DNA of 44,269 bases. Source: Lentilactobacillus diolivorans DSM 14421 (GTDB lineage: Bacteria > Bacillota > Bacilli > Lactobacillales > Lactobacillaceae). How positions within the stretch are numbered: the first letter of the stretch is position 1; the number at the start of each line of letters is the position of its first letter. Shown in pieces: positions 1-6,032 of this stretch. A program made the position numbers and the translations under genes. Location: positions 1 to 44,269 of the forward strand of contig NZ_AZEY01000034.1 of assembly GCF_001434255.1 (NCBI RefSeq). The letters are read 5' to 3'. The notes under the pieces were generated by a model. It was not told where the DNA came from and did no database searches. It worked only from the letters and a program-made list of their open reading frames with translations.

Positions 1-22
1 TATGCCCTGTGATACCAAGGGA

Positions 23-757
23 TCAGTCTGTCTTCATACTTTCAAGTTTCAGATAACTGATGTCACTCTTGTTGGTTTTATTGAACTTGAGCCTCTTATA
101 AACATTAATTTGGGGCACAATTACCTCATATAAGCTCAAAGCAGTAGTTTGATAGTAGTTAGGCTGTGTTTTGACAATTGAATTAGTTTTGATTCCCGAC
201 AGGGACCCGTCAAAATCATAACTGGCATCCACATGTAATCCCCTAAAGTTATCGGTATACTGCCAGGCATTAGCATTATCAATGCCTGGTTGGTTAACCC
301 CATACGCTGCTACCCAAATTCGCTGATCAACTAAAGCTACACGATTAATCCGACCGTACTTAAACCAGGAACCACTTCCATAGGTAATCACATTAGAATA
401 CCCTTGAGATTTTAAATACTTTAAAAAGATATTTACTTGGGACGTCGTACTGGCCGGTAAATCTTGAGCTTCCACATCGATCGCTAACACCGTTGATTTA
501 TCCAGCCCGTACTTTTTAACCCAAGCCAAAAAGTACTTAGCCTCGGCCAACCCATTTCCGTGAAAGAAATGATAAGCGCCCACGGTGCCAAATACTTGAT
601 AAGCATTTGATACCTGTTCACCAGCACTGGCATTCACATAAATCGTTCCTTCGGTTAGCTTAACCATAACTGAATCAATTCCATATCGTTTGAGGTTCTC
701 AAAAAAAGCTTTTGACTTGCTTTGATAAACAGCCACATCGGCAACTAATTTAGGCAT
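23..757 (-). CDS. Endolysin, GH25 muramidase family
   Basis: Predicted phage lysozyme that cleaves the glycan strands of peptidoglycan at the end of the lytic cycle. The GH25 fold is recognised from the N-terminal ADVAVYQ strand, the central AIDVEAQD acidic motif that carries the catalytic Asp/Glu pair, and the WQYTDN segment near residue 165. No signal peptide is seen, so release probably depends on the holin just upstream. ATG at 757 is preferred to the upstream GTG because AAGGG lies 8 bases before it; it overlaps the holin stop by 8 bases. After about residue 195 the tail resembles the beginning of a cell-wall-binding domain but stops abruptly, so the C-terminus may be shortened. Confidence 0.88.
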   Translation of the reverse strand: MPKLVADVAVYQSKSKAFFENLKRYGIDSVMVKLTEGTIYVNASAGEQVSNAYQVFGTVGAYHFFHGNGLAEAKYFLAWVKKYGLDKSTVLAIDVEAQDLPASTTSQVNIFLKYLKSQGYSNVITYGSGSWFKYGRINRVALVDQRIWVAAYGVNQPGIDNANAWQYTDNFRGLHVDASYDFDGSLSGIKTNSIVKTQPNYYQTTALSLYEVIVPQINVYKRLKFNKTNKSDISYLKLESMKTD

Positions 758-1238
758 TTGCACCACCCTTTTCTGTTGATTGCGACGTTTGAGAAACGTT
801 TTCTACGTTAGTGTTCACCAAATTAGGTGATTGAGTATTCATTACAGATTCTGTGGGAGCTGGTGTTACAGGGGCAAAATGATTATCAGCTCCTGTCGCT
901 TTGTAAGCTTGATAAGCTTTTTCGACTAAACCGGCAATCACTTGGTAATCAAGGTCAAGGCCGTTGGCTTTTAGCTGGTCGTTAACAAAACGCATAGCCT
1001 CTTTCTTCCGATCAGATTTACTCAAGGCTGCCAAAACGGCTAATTCTGGCACAATCACATTAGCCAGTTTCAATCCCAATTCTAACGCTTGCTGGGCATG
1101 AACGTTTTTTTCAGTCGCAATCTTTTTTTGCAAGTACGGATTAATAAGCTTGTAAACTACAGGAATGACGGCAACAAAAAAGGCAACCACGCCGGTTGCC
1201 TTCAAAGAATTAAAAACATCTAAAATATGTGTAAACAT
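750..1238 (-). CDS. Holin, LLH-type
   Basis: 162-residue membrane protein expected to permeabilise the cytoplasmic membrane and time lysis. One hydrophobic helix (residues about 15-33, TGVVAFFVAVIPVVYKLI) is followed by a charged amphipathic segment and a polar Thr/Ser/Asn-rich tail. This is typical of the LLH holins found beside endolysins in Lactobacillus phages. AGGAGG lies just upstream of the ATG. The stop codon is embedded in the start region of the endolysin, so the two are translationally coupled. Its promoter is probably in the small-RNA array upstream or reached by readthrough from the late operon. Confidence 0.8.
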   Translation of the reverse strand: MFTHILDVFNSLKATGVVAFFVAVIPVVYKLINPYLQKKIATEKNVHAQQALELGLKLANVIVPELAVLAALSKSDRKKEAMRFVNDQLKANGLDLDYQVIAGLVEKAYQAYKATGADNHFAPVTPAPTESVMNTQSPNLVNTNVENVSQTSQSTEKGGANA

Positions 1239-1266
1239 AATGGTTCCTCCTTAATTTTGAGTAAAG

Positions 1267-1377
1267 AAAAAGCACCTACCCTTGTTGGTAGATGCTTAAA
1301 CCCTGTATTGGATGCATAACTTGTACAAAATGTCCAAGTGAGAATACCAAGACTAACAGCGCTAACGATTAGCCTTG
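1267..1377 (-). ncRNA. Small RNA unit A (last unit of array)
   Basis: Predicted ~111-nt transcript. A -10 TATAAT lies at 1383-1388 with no clear -35. A hairpin starts at the predicted +1 (1348-1377; arms CAAGGCTAA and TTAGTCTTG, 9 bp with one G-U). A second hairpin has arms ACTTG/CAAGT. The end is a 10-bp terminator stem (1271-1296, AGCATCTACC/GGTAGGTGCT) followed by five T. It lacks the CCCC loop found in other units. It sits directly upstream of the holin gene, so its terminator could also limit readthrough into lysis genes. Called from sequence pattern only. Confidence 0.6.
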
Positions 1378-1483
1378 ATGTGATTATACACCATTTTTTA
1401 TTAGTAGATTCAATTTAGTAACAAATTCACCACTTATTATTAAAATAACAATGTGGATGTTGGTTCTTAATTATAAGCAAAAT

Positions 1484-1596
1484 AAAAACTTACCACCAGT
1501 TATAATAGTGTTTAGCATCTAAATGCGTAAACACCGTAACTAATAATAAGTTGTTTTGAAAATCATGAAAACTTAATCAGCAATCCAACTGATCAA
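1484..1596 (-). ncRNA. Small RNA unit K
   Basis: Predicted ~110-nt transcript from the -10 TATAAT at 1601-1606. A start-proximal hairpin (1573-1596, TTGATCAG/CTGATTAA, 8 bp with one G-U) is followed by a strong two-part hairpin at 1508-1534 (GTGTTTA/TAAACAC enclosing GCAT/ATGC). The 3' end has only a weak 4-bp stem (AACT/AGTT) before five T, so its terminator is the poorest of the array along with that of unit H. No C-rich loop. It is included because it repeats the promoter, start hairpin, internal hairpin and T-run order of its neighbours. Confidence 0.45.
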
Positions 1597-1651
1597 AATA
1601 ATTATAACCTATTTTAGGTTAAATTAGAATAATCATTTTTGATTGCATGAT

Positions 1652-1787
1652 AAAAACACCTGCTATTACTAACAGATGCTTAAGATGCTTAGATCATGCA
1701 CGGGGATACATAATCATTATGAAATTGATCTCGAATGCATCAACCAATGTCTTCCAGGGGGGGTCAAATTAAAAAAGTTTGACCTCG
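1652..1787 (-). ncRNA. Small RNA unit B, with two C-rich segments
   Basis: Predicted ~136-nt transcript. Promoter TTAACA (1816-1821), 16-bp spacer, TATAAT (1794-1799). The start hairpin at 1762-1784 (GGTCAAA/TTTGACC) is followed by a run of seven C (1757-1763). An 8-bp hairpin at about 1692-1715 shows TCCCCG in its loop. The terminator at 1652-1681 (AAGCATCTG/CAGGTGTTT, 9 bp with G-U pairs) ends in five T. The C-loop hairpin sits in the same place, before the terminator, as in units G and I. Confidence 0.65.
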
Positions 1788-1822
1788 ATAAATATTATAC
1801 CTCATTTTTTTAATTTGTTAAT

Positions 1823-1937
1823 AAAAACATCTACTCATTGGTCAGAGACGAGTAGATGTTTAATCGGTGCTTACTAAGTCCCGTGAATGGAGAGGTTTAG
1901 AATAAGCTAGTTGTCTAACATAAATCACACCGATTAA
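1823..1937 (-). ncRNA. Small RNA unit C, long-range stem
   Basis: Predicted ~113-nt transcript. Promoter TTTATA (1964-1969), 16-bp spacer, TAAGAT (1942-1947). The 5' end (TTAATCGGTG, 1928-1937) pairs over 10 bp with CACCGATTAA at 1860-1869 and closes the whole body of the RNA, a different plan from units with a local 5' hairpin. The terminator is a perfect 10-bp stem (ACATCTACTC/GAGTAGATGT) followed by five T. A short CTCTCC lies in the enclosed loop, but there is no CCCC. Confidence 0.62.
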
Positions 1938-1970
1938 GTTAATCTTACAGCAAAATTATTAAATATAAAC

Positions 1971-2049
1971 AAAAAGCACTCGCCCTTCAGCAAGTACTTC
2001 TGTATTAGTGTTTATAATAATCTAAGAGATCATAGTTTATGAGCTCTTA
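1971..2049 (-). ncRNA. Small RNA unit D (shortest unit)
   Basis: Predicted ~79-nt transcript. It has one of the best promoters of the array: TTTACA (2077-2082), 16-bp spacer, TATAAT (2055-2060). A start hairpin at 2023-2049 pairs TAAGAG with CTCTTA and has an inner CATA/TATG stem. The terminator at 1975-1999 (AGTACTTGC/GCGAGTGCT, 9 bp) is followed by five T. It has no C-rich middle hairpin, so it may be a deletion derivative of the longer units. Confidence 0.62.
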
Positions 2050-2097
2050 ACTGCATTATAGCCACTATTTTCAATTTGTAAACTTCCTAAGTGAAAT

Positions 2098-2224
2098 AAA
2101 AACACCCATCATTGATGGATGTCTTTATCGTATCGAGGTATACAAATTACGGAATAAACATGAAATGCCCGGGAGCAAATCATCTATCCCATTAAATGAG
2201 ATTAGCTGTGTAAAGACTAACCTA
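2098..2224 (-). ncRNA. Small RNA unit E
   Basis: Predicted ~127-nt transcript. Promoter TTTACA (2253-2258), 16-bp spacer, TAAAAT (2231-2236); the -35 begins a few bases past the end of unit F. The start hairpin pairs GGTTAG with CTAATC. A middle hairpin (ATGA...TCAT closing TTGC/GCA) exposes UCCC in its loop. The terminator at 2102-2122 is a 9-bp stem (ACATCCATC/GATGGGTGT) with a 3-nt loop, followed by T5A. Confidence 0.62.
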
Positions 2225-2257
2225 CATCTTATTTTAACCTAACTTCCTGATTTGTAA

Positions 2258-2365
2258 ACCAAAGACACCTAATTATAACTAGGTGTCTTTGGTTGATTCC
2301 TATTTATTGAGGAATACTTCTTGAGGAGCTATGGTTAGGTAAGTATAGGGGGTTACACTAACCAT
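2258..2365 (-). ncRNA. Small RNA unit F, CCCCC in 5' hairpin loop
   Basis: Predicted ~108-nt transcript from an extended -10 (TGCTATACT, -10 hexamer 2372-2377) with no good -35. The first hairpin starts at the predicted +1 (2331-2365, ATGGTTAG/CTAACCAT) and displays ACCCCC (C run 2348-2352) in its loop. A second hairpin pairs ATTCCT with AGGAAT. The terminator at 2261-2290 is a perfect 11-bp stem (AAAGACACCTA/TAGGTGTCTTT), although the T run is short. Here the C-rich loop is in the first hairpin rather than the third. Confidence 0.62.
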
Positions 2366-2432
2366 ATGGAAAGTATAGCACGTTTTTTGAGTATGGAATC
2401 TAATTTTTTGAAAAATTCTTGACGACTGGAAT

Positions 2433-2568
2433 AAAAAGTACCCATCTACAAGATGAGTACTAAATTCACATATGGGGGTATATGAATCACAAAACGATAG
2501 ATCAATACTCTAATGAAAGAGTTACTATCAGGGGTATGAATAGTATCATGAAGAGTACTATTCATACC
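2433..2568 (-). ncRNA. Small RNA unit G, CCCCC-loop hairpin
   Basis: Predicted ~135-nt transcript with a perfect extended -10 (TGCTATAAT, hexamer 2572-2577). The 5' hairpin (2533-2568) has a perfect 13-bp stem, GGTATGAATAGTA pairing with TACTATTCATACC. A small ACTCT/AGAGT hairpin follows, then a hairpin at 2464-2487 with ATTCATAT-type arms around CCCCC (2474-2478). That hairpin is nearly identical to one in unit I. The terminator (2437-2461, AGTACTCATCT/AGATGGGTACT, 11 bp) ends in five T. Confidence 0.68.
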
Positions 2569-2584
2569 TGAATTATAGCACAAT

Positions 2585-2618
2585 AAAAAACAGAGCCCAC
2601 TGGATTGAAGTCAATATT
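2585..2618 (-). ncRNA. 3' remnant of small RNA unit J, cut by the IS
   Basis: Short stretch between the IS end and unit G. On the minus strand it ends in GGGCTCTG followed by six T, as expected for the 3' arm and T run of an intrinsic terminator. The matching 5' arm is not present on either side of the IS. The IS event therefore probably removed sequence, or this is an unrelated terminator fragment. It lies exactly where the end of unit J should be. Confidence 0.4.
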
Positions 2619-2638
2619 TGAGACAGGTTTTAAGAGAC
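2619..2638 (+). repeat. IS terminal inverted repeat, left end
   Basis: TGAGACAGGTTTTAAGAGAC matches the right end read on the opposite strand (TGAGACAACTTTTAAGAGAG) at 17 of 20 positions. The outermost TG/CA dinucleotides are those usual for IS3 elements. Confidence 0.85.
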
Positions 2639-2722
2639 ATTCAGAACCGCGTTTACCTGCCACAGCTCAAATAAATCATTAATCGTGATTAATAACTTAT
2701 TTGAACCATGGAAAGCATTAAA

Positions 2723-3565
2723 TCAGGCGGCCATTTGGCTCGTAAGTGTTGCGACTTCAACTTGTAAGGGGGTCTGGTAGCCCAGTGAACTATGAATTCT
2801 CTTCCTATTGTAGAAAGCATGCACATATTCAAAAAGGACAGCAGCGGCAGTTTCATAATTCTCAAAGACCGGCACTGGATAAACACATTCCTTTTTGAGG
2901 GAAGCATGAAAAGATTCCATTGGTGCATTATCGTATGGACACCCCTTACGGCTGTAAGAGTGGCGGATATGTAGTTCTGTTAACCGTTGGTTGTAATCAT
3001 CGCTGGTGTACTGTGATCCTAAGTCTGTGTGGATAATCAGGTCCCCAGTAATGGTTCGATTTTTAACCGCGCTTTCCAGGGTCTTTAAGCCTAAATCAGT
3101 AGCCATCTTTTTTGAGAATGAATAGCCGATAATTCGTCTTGAGTGCAGATCCATGATGGTTGATAAGTAACACCAGCCATTACGCTTCGTTTGAATATAG
3201 GTCATATCAGCGGTCCATTTTTGATTTAAACCAGTGGTCGAGAAATCCTGCTTAAGCAAGTTGGGACGCTGTTCAACCTTGGTTTTGGAAGCCGAAGCCG
3301 CTTTCCATTTATTGACGGTAACGGAGTGGATATCCAGTTCCTTCATGAGCCGGGAAATCCGTCTTGGGCTGCACCGACGCTGCAGTGGTTGAAGTTCCAG
3401 ATTCAATTCATGGTGGATCTTCATAACACCGTATCGCTGCTTGAATTCCGCAAAGATCCGCAGAATCCGTTGTTTTAAGTCCGCATCTTCGGCCCGGCGT
3501 TTTGAAGGCTTTGGGGATCGATAACGATAATACTGAGCTCTGGAAACACCGAGGATTCGGCACAT
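2723..3565 (-). CDS. IS3-family transposase OrfB (DDE integrase domain)
   Basis: Catalytic part of the transposase. An HTH_21-like segment (residues about 20-50, GVMKIHHELN) precedes the rve integrase core with all three acidic residues: D in WTADMTY, D in IIHTDLGSQY, E in APMESFHASLK. The open frame runs upstream of the ATG to an A7 slippery run at 3646-3652 inside orfA. The functional product is therefore probably the OrfAB fusion made by -1 frameshifting; the separate ATG at 3565 has no convincing ribosome-binding site. The gene looks intact. Confidence 0.92.
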   Translation of the reverse strand: MCRILGVSRAQYYRYRSPKPSKRRAEDADLKQRILRIFAEFKQRYGVMKIHHELNLELQPLQRRCSPRRISRLMKELDIHSVTVNKWKAASASKTKVEQRPNLLKQDFSTTGLNQKWTADMTYIQTKRNGWCYLSTIMDLHSRRIIGYSFSKKMATDLGLKTLESAVKNRTITGDLIIHTDLGSQYTSDDYNQRLTELHIRHSYSRKGCPYDNAPMESFHASLKKECVYPVPVFENYETAAAVLFEYVHAFYNRKRIHSSLGYQTPLQVEVATLTSQMAA

Positions 3566-3618
3566 CTTAGTTACCTGGTGGTGATGGCTTTCTTGGTGAA
3601 TGTAATCAAAAATATTGG

Positions 3619-3870
3619 TTACTTCTGCGCAAGGAAGCCCAGGGCTTTTTTTAGGATTTCGTTCTCCTCAGACAGGGAAGCCAGCCGCTTTTCCATCGCT
3701 TTAATTTCGTCTGGCGATTTACCGGATTGAGTTTTGGCTTGGCCCTGGATCCACTTATGAACGGTTGAATAGCCAATGCCATATTCTCTGGCCAGTTGGG
3801 CGGCTGATTCGCCTTGTTTATATAGGTTGATGATGTTTTGTTTGAATTCTTTGTCGTAACGAGTTGGCAT
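3619..3870 (-). CDS. IS3-family transposase OrfA (HTH, leucine zipper)
   Basis: 83-residue DNA-binding half of the IS3 transposase. It has an HTH_Tnp_1-type helix-turn-helix (residues about 8-45, KQNIINLYKQGESAAQLAREYG) and a C-terminal heptad region (MEKRLASLSEENEILKKAL) that mediates oligomerisation. The codons CTA AAA AAA GCC contain an A7 run; a -1 slip there opens the OrfB frame (reading S-P-G-L-P... through to M-C-R-I), giving one polypeptide that ends at 2723. Confidence 0.9.
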   Translation of the reverse strand: MPTRYDKEFKQNIINLYKQGESAAQLAREYGIGYSTVHKWIQGQAKTQSGKSPDEIKAMEKRLASLSEENEILKKALGFLAQK

Positions 3871-3913
3871 GTAAAAATTCCTTCCTTTTGAGAGACGATT
3901 TATTCATTATACG

Positions 3914-3933
3914 CTCTCTTAAAAGTTGTCTCA
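3914..3933 (-). repeat. IS terminal inverted repeat, right end
   Basis: Read on the minus strand this is TGAGACAACTTTTAAGAGAG, the partner of the left repeat at 2619-2638 with three mismatches. The element's promoter for orfA is expected between this repeat and the ATG at 3870. Confidence 0.85.
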
Positions 3934-3989
3934 GGAATCAGCTTACATCCAAATTTTGACAAGTAGTTTTTCCGCACCACTTATCAAAA
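3934..3989 (-). ncRNA. 5' half of small RNA unit J, interrupted by the IS
   Basis: Promoter TTTCAA (4015-4020), 16-bp spacer, TATAAT (3993-3998). The predicted transcript opens with a perfect 11-bp hairpin at 3954-3989 (TTTTGATAAGT pairing with ACTTGTCAAAA, one G-U). About 20 bases later the sequence runs into the IS. This matches the 5' domain of the other units, so the IS has split a formerly complete RNA gene. Transcription from this promoter would now enter the IS and read in the same direction as the transposase genes. Confidence 0.6.
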
Positions 3990-4039
3990 TTAATTATAGT
4001 TCATTCTAAATAAATTGAAAGCCGTTTTTTATGGACATA

Positions 4040-4168
4040 ATAAGCACCTACTTTTCAGTAGGTGCTAAGAATCAGTACCAGTTAACTAGCTGTAAATAAG
4101 GTAATATCAAAAAGGGGGTACCATCTTCAAATACTATGGTTTAGTTAACCTAATCAATACTGATTATA
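4040..4168 (-). ncRNA. Small RNA unit H, long-range stem and CCCCC
   Basis: Predicted ~125-nt transcript. Promoter TTTACA (4197-4202), 16-bp spacer, TAGAAT (4175-4180); the -35 lies one base beyond the T run of unit I. The 5' end AATCAGTA pairs with TACTGATT and GTTAACT with AGTTAAC near the 3' end, so the body is closed by a two-step long-range stem as in unit C. Inside, an ACCAT/ATGGT hairpin is followed by single-stranded ACCCCC (C run 4114-4118). The terminal 9-bp stem (4043-4066, AGCACCTAC/GTAGGTGCT) has only a poor T run. Confidence 0.6.
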
Positions 4169-4203
4169 GAAATCATTCTACAACAATTTTAATAAATGTA
4201 AAC

Positions 4204-4347
4204 AAAAAGCACCTATTCTGAGGAAATAGGTGCCCAATTCATATATGGGGTATATGAATAATCATAATTGGGGGAAATATACCTCGAACGAAATATATCT
4301 CGCAATGCATTTGGTGGGTAGCAGTATTTAGAAACTATTACCCACAC
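4204..4347 (-). ncRNA. Small RNA unit I (first unit), CCCC-loop hairpin
   Basis: Predicted ~144-nt transcript starting just after the tail-fibre stop. An extended -10 (TGTTACAAT, hexamer 4354-4359) is present but the -35 is weak. The 5' hairpin at 4314-4345 pairs GTGGGTA with TACCCAC and continues past one mismatch. A weak AU-rich stem is followed by CCCCC, then a hairpin at 4237-4259 with ATTCATAT/ATATGAAT arms and CCCC in the loop. The terminator (4209-4233, GCACCTATT...AATAGGTGC) ends in five T and may also end the late structural operon. Confidence 0.66.
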
Positions 4348-4385
4348 AAATGAATTGTAACACCATCTCGGAAATGTGACACAAA

Positions 4386-6032
4386 TTACTTCTCATGAAT
4401 TGGAATTGTTAAATTAATACCTATGACATCATCTACACCAGCTCCAAATCCCACGGTAATTTCTTCACTATAAGAATTATTAAAATCTAAATAGTATTCA
4501 CTACCGTTAGAGTTCTGATAATTTTGATGATATTGAATATCATTAGAAAGAGAATTGTAGCCCCTATAACTAATAATTGATTGCACGTTTATTATTTTTT
4601 CCGTAGTACCATTAGTGTTTTTAGGTTCAGCAGTCCCCATTGTGTAAAGGACACCATTGAATATTTTGTAGTAAGCATTCAGATATAAATTTGAATTGCT
4701 AGGAAAGGCTACCCAACCACTATCATCAGCAACCGGCAACTGATTAACAGTAGCGACATCAATTCCAGACTTTTGAAGCTTACCGGTGAAGTTAGTATCT
4801 TGCCCCGTTCGTGCAAGATCAGATGGCAGACTATTCGCAAGTAGCAATGGGTTCTTATCAACAGTTGGAACAGTTTCGAAGTTGTTTGCACCGGATAGAT
4901 GGGCAACTTTTAAATCATCAGCTAAGGATTTATAAGCCACAACTCCTTGTACTGCAGTGACCGTATATGCAATTCCGTCCTCATCAATCAACGTCCCACC
5001 ACCGACATTGTGCCCAGCGGATCCATACCAAGTAATATGGATAAATCCTCGTAATGCTTTAATGCTGGGACTATTGATTACGGCAGTTGCACAATACAAT
5101 GTATAGAATCCAATAGTTAAATTACTGATAACATTCGATAGATCACCCGAAGGGACATTCACTAGAACACTCCCATCATCTGCTGTTATTTTCTGTTTTT
5201 GCCAGTTGACAGTATCATTAACATTTACTTTTTTATCTAGTTGCTGATTAACATCGATTGTCTTGGCGTAAGCATTCCACTCACTCCAAACATTGGTTGT
5301 AGAATTGAAATAGCGAGTTGATCGAATGTTGTTAATTGTGTCATCTAAAGTTTGCATGATTGGCACCGTCTTATCTCCACTACCAATCGTGGTCAAATAA
5401 CCAATTCCCGAAAAACCACTTGGAGCATTTACCACTGTGGTATCGTTGATAATTCTGGTAATGCTGATATCTAAAATGGCATTGAAATCAGTACCTATCG
5501 AAGCTGTCTCATTTGGATAATTTAACGCATTTCCTATCGACTCAGAAATCATCTGTTGAACATCTTCACGGGACAGGGTACCACTGTTTGAAACCATAAT
5601 GGTTACTTGGGTACCACGAACGATGTCAGTATATAGATCCAGATAAATCGAAGCTGTTGTCGCATTATTTTCTTTAGCAATCATTGTCGCTCCGGCAGTT
5701 AATGGAATAACACTGAATAATACCTCTTGATTGGTTGAATTTTGTTTGGCATAGAGGCCGACACCATAGTAAATATAGTCTTCATTCACATCACTGTTAT
5801 CAATGGTCACTCCTAGCCGAGACTTGTTGTCTTGTGTTGCAATGGCTTTAGGTGTTCGCGATTGCTTATAGTTAACACTAGTTAATGCTTGTAATTGTGA
5901 AACCGAATCACCGGTAATATCATCGGTAATCGTCACTGCTTTAGTAAAGGTAATTGCGCTGATTCCTAAAGCTTGGTTCATCATGGTTAATGCTTGATTG
6001 GTTAATGTATTTTTACCCCAAGTTGCTGGCAT
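4386..6032 (-). CDS. Tail fibre / receptor-binding protein
   Basis: 548-residue protein at the end of the baseplate genes, the usual place for the host-recognition fibre. The N-terminal ~180 residues look like a baseplate-attachment module (ATWGKNTLTNQALTMMNQAL, then beta-rich sequence). The middle has the ARTGQDTNFTGKLQ and INQLDKK-type linkers common in fibre shafts. The C-terminal ~120 residues are Tyr/Asn/Gly-rich beta structure, likely the binding tip. ATG overlaps the stop of the upstream tail protein by one base. The specific receptor cannot be told from sequence. Confidence 0.72.
   Translation of the reverse strand: MPATWGKNTLTNQALTMMNQALGISAITFTKAVTITDDITGDSVSQLQALTSVNYKQSRTPKAIATQDNKSRLGVTIDNSDVNEDYIYYGVGLYAKQNSTNQEVLFSVIPLTAGATMIAKENNATTASIYLDLYTDIVRGTQVTIMVSNSGTLSREDVQQMISESIGNALNYPNETASIGTDFNAILDISITRIINDTTVVNAPSGFSGIGYLTTIGSGDKTVPIMQTLDDTINNIRSTRYFNSTTNVWSEWNAYAKTIDVNQQLDKKVNVNDTVNWQKQKITADDGSVLVNVPSGDLSNVISNLTIGFYTLYCATAVINSPSIKALRGFIHITWYGSAGHNVGGGTLIDEDGIAYTVTAVQGVVAYKSLADDLKVAHLSGANNFETVPTVDKNPLLLANSLPSDLARTGQDTNFTGKLQKSGIDVATVNQLPVADDSGWVAFPSNSNLYLNAYYKIFNGVLYTMGTAEPKNTNGTTEKIINVQSIISYRGYNSLSNDIQYHQNYQNSNGSEYYLDFNNSYSEEITVGFGAGVDDVIGINLTIPIHEK

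Larger units (their letters stand above)
2619..3933 (-). mobile_element. IS3-family insertion sequence (IS150-like)
   Basis: 1315-bp element with imperfect terminal inverted repeats that start TGAGAC and end GTCTCA. It carries an OrfA/OrfB transposase pair joined by a predicted -1 frameshift, the standard IS3 arrangement. It sits inside one unit of the small-RNA array. No 3-5-bp target duplication is visible (left flank ...CAATATT, right flank GGAATC...), so the insertion may have been followed by a deletion or recombination. Its GC content is higher than the flanking array, as expected for a recent arrival. Confidence 0.9.

Noticed and set aside
2792-2974. Plus-strand ORF inside the IS
   Set aside because: It is antisense to the conserved OrfB catalytic region, has no ribosome-binding site and has shadow-like composition.
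1250-4380. CRISPR array
   Set aside because: Units are 80-145 nt, differ in sequence, have no identical direct repeats or constant spacers, and each has its own promoter and usually its own terminator. No cas gene is near.
1250-4380. A simple series of redundant transcription terminators
   Set aside because: Terminators alone would not need near-perfect -10 elements (TATAAT), fixed 16-bp -35 spacing, start hairpins and C-rich loop hairpins repeated in each unit.
1250-4380. Diversity-generating retroelement or retron
   Set aside because: No reverse transcriptase is in the window, and no template/variable repeat pair was seen in the tail fibre.
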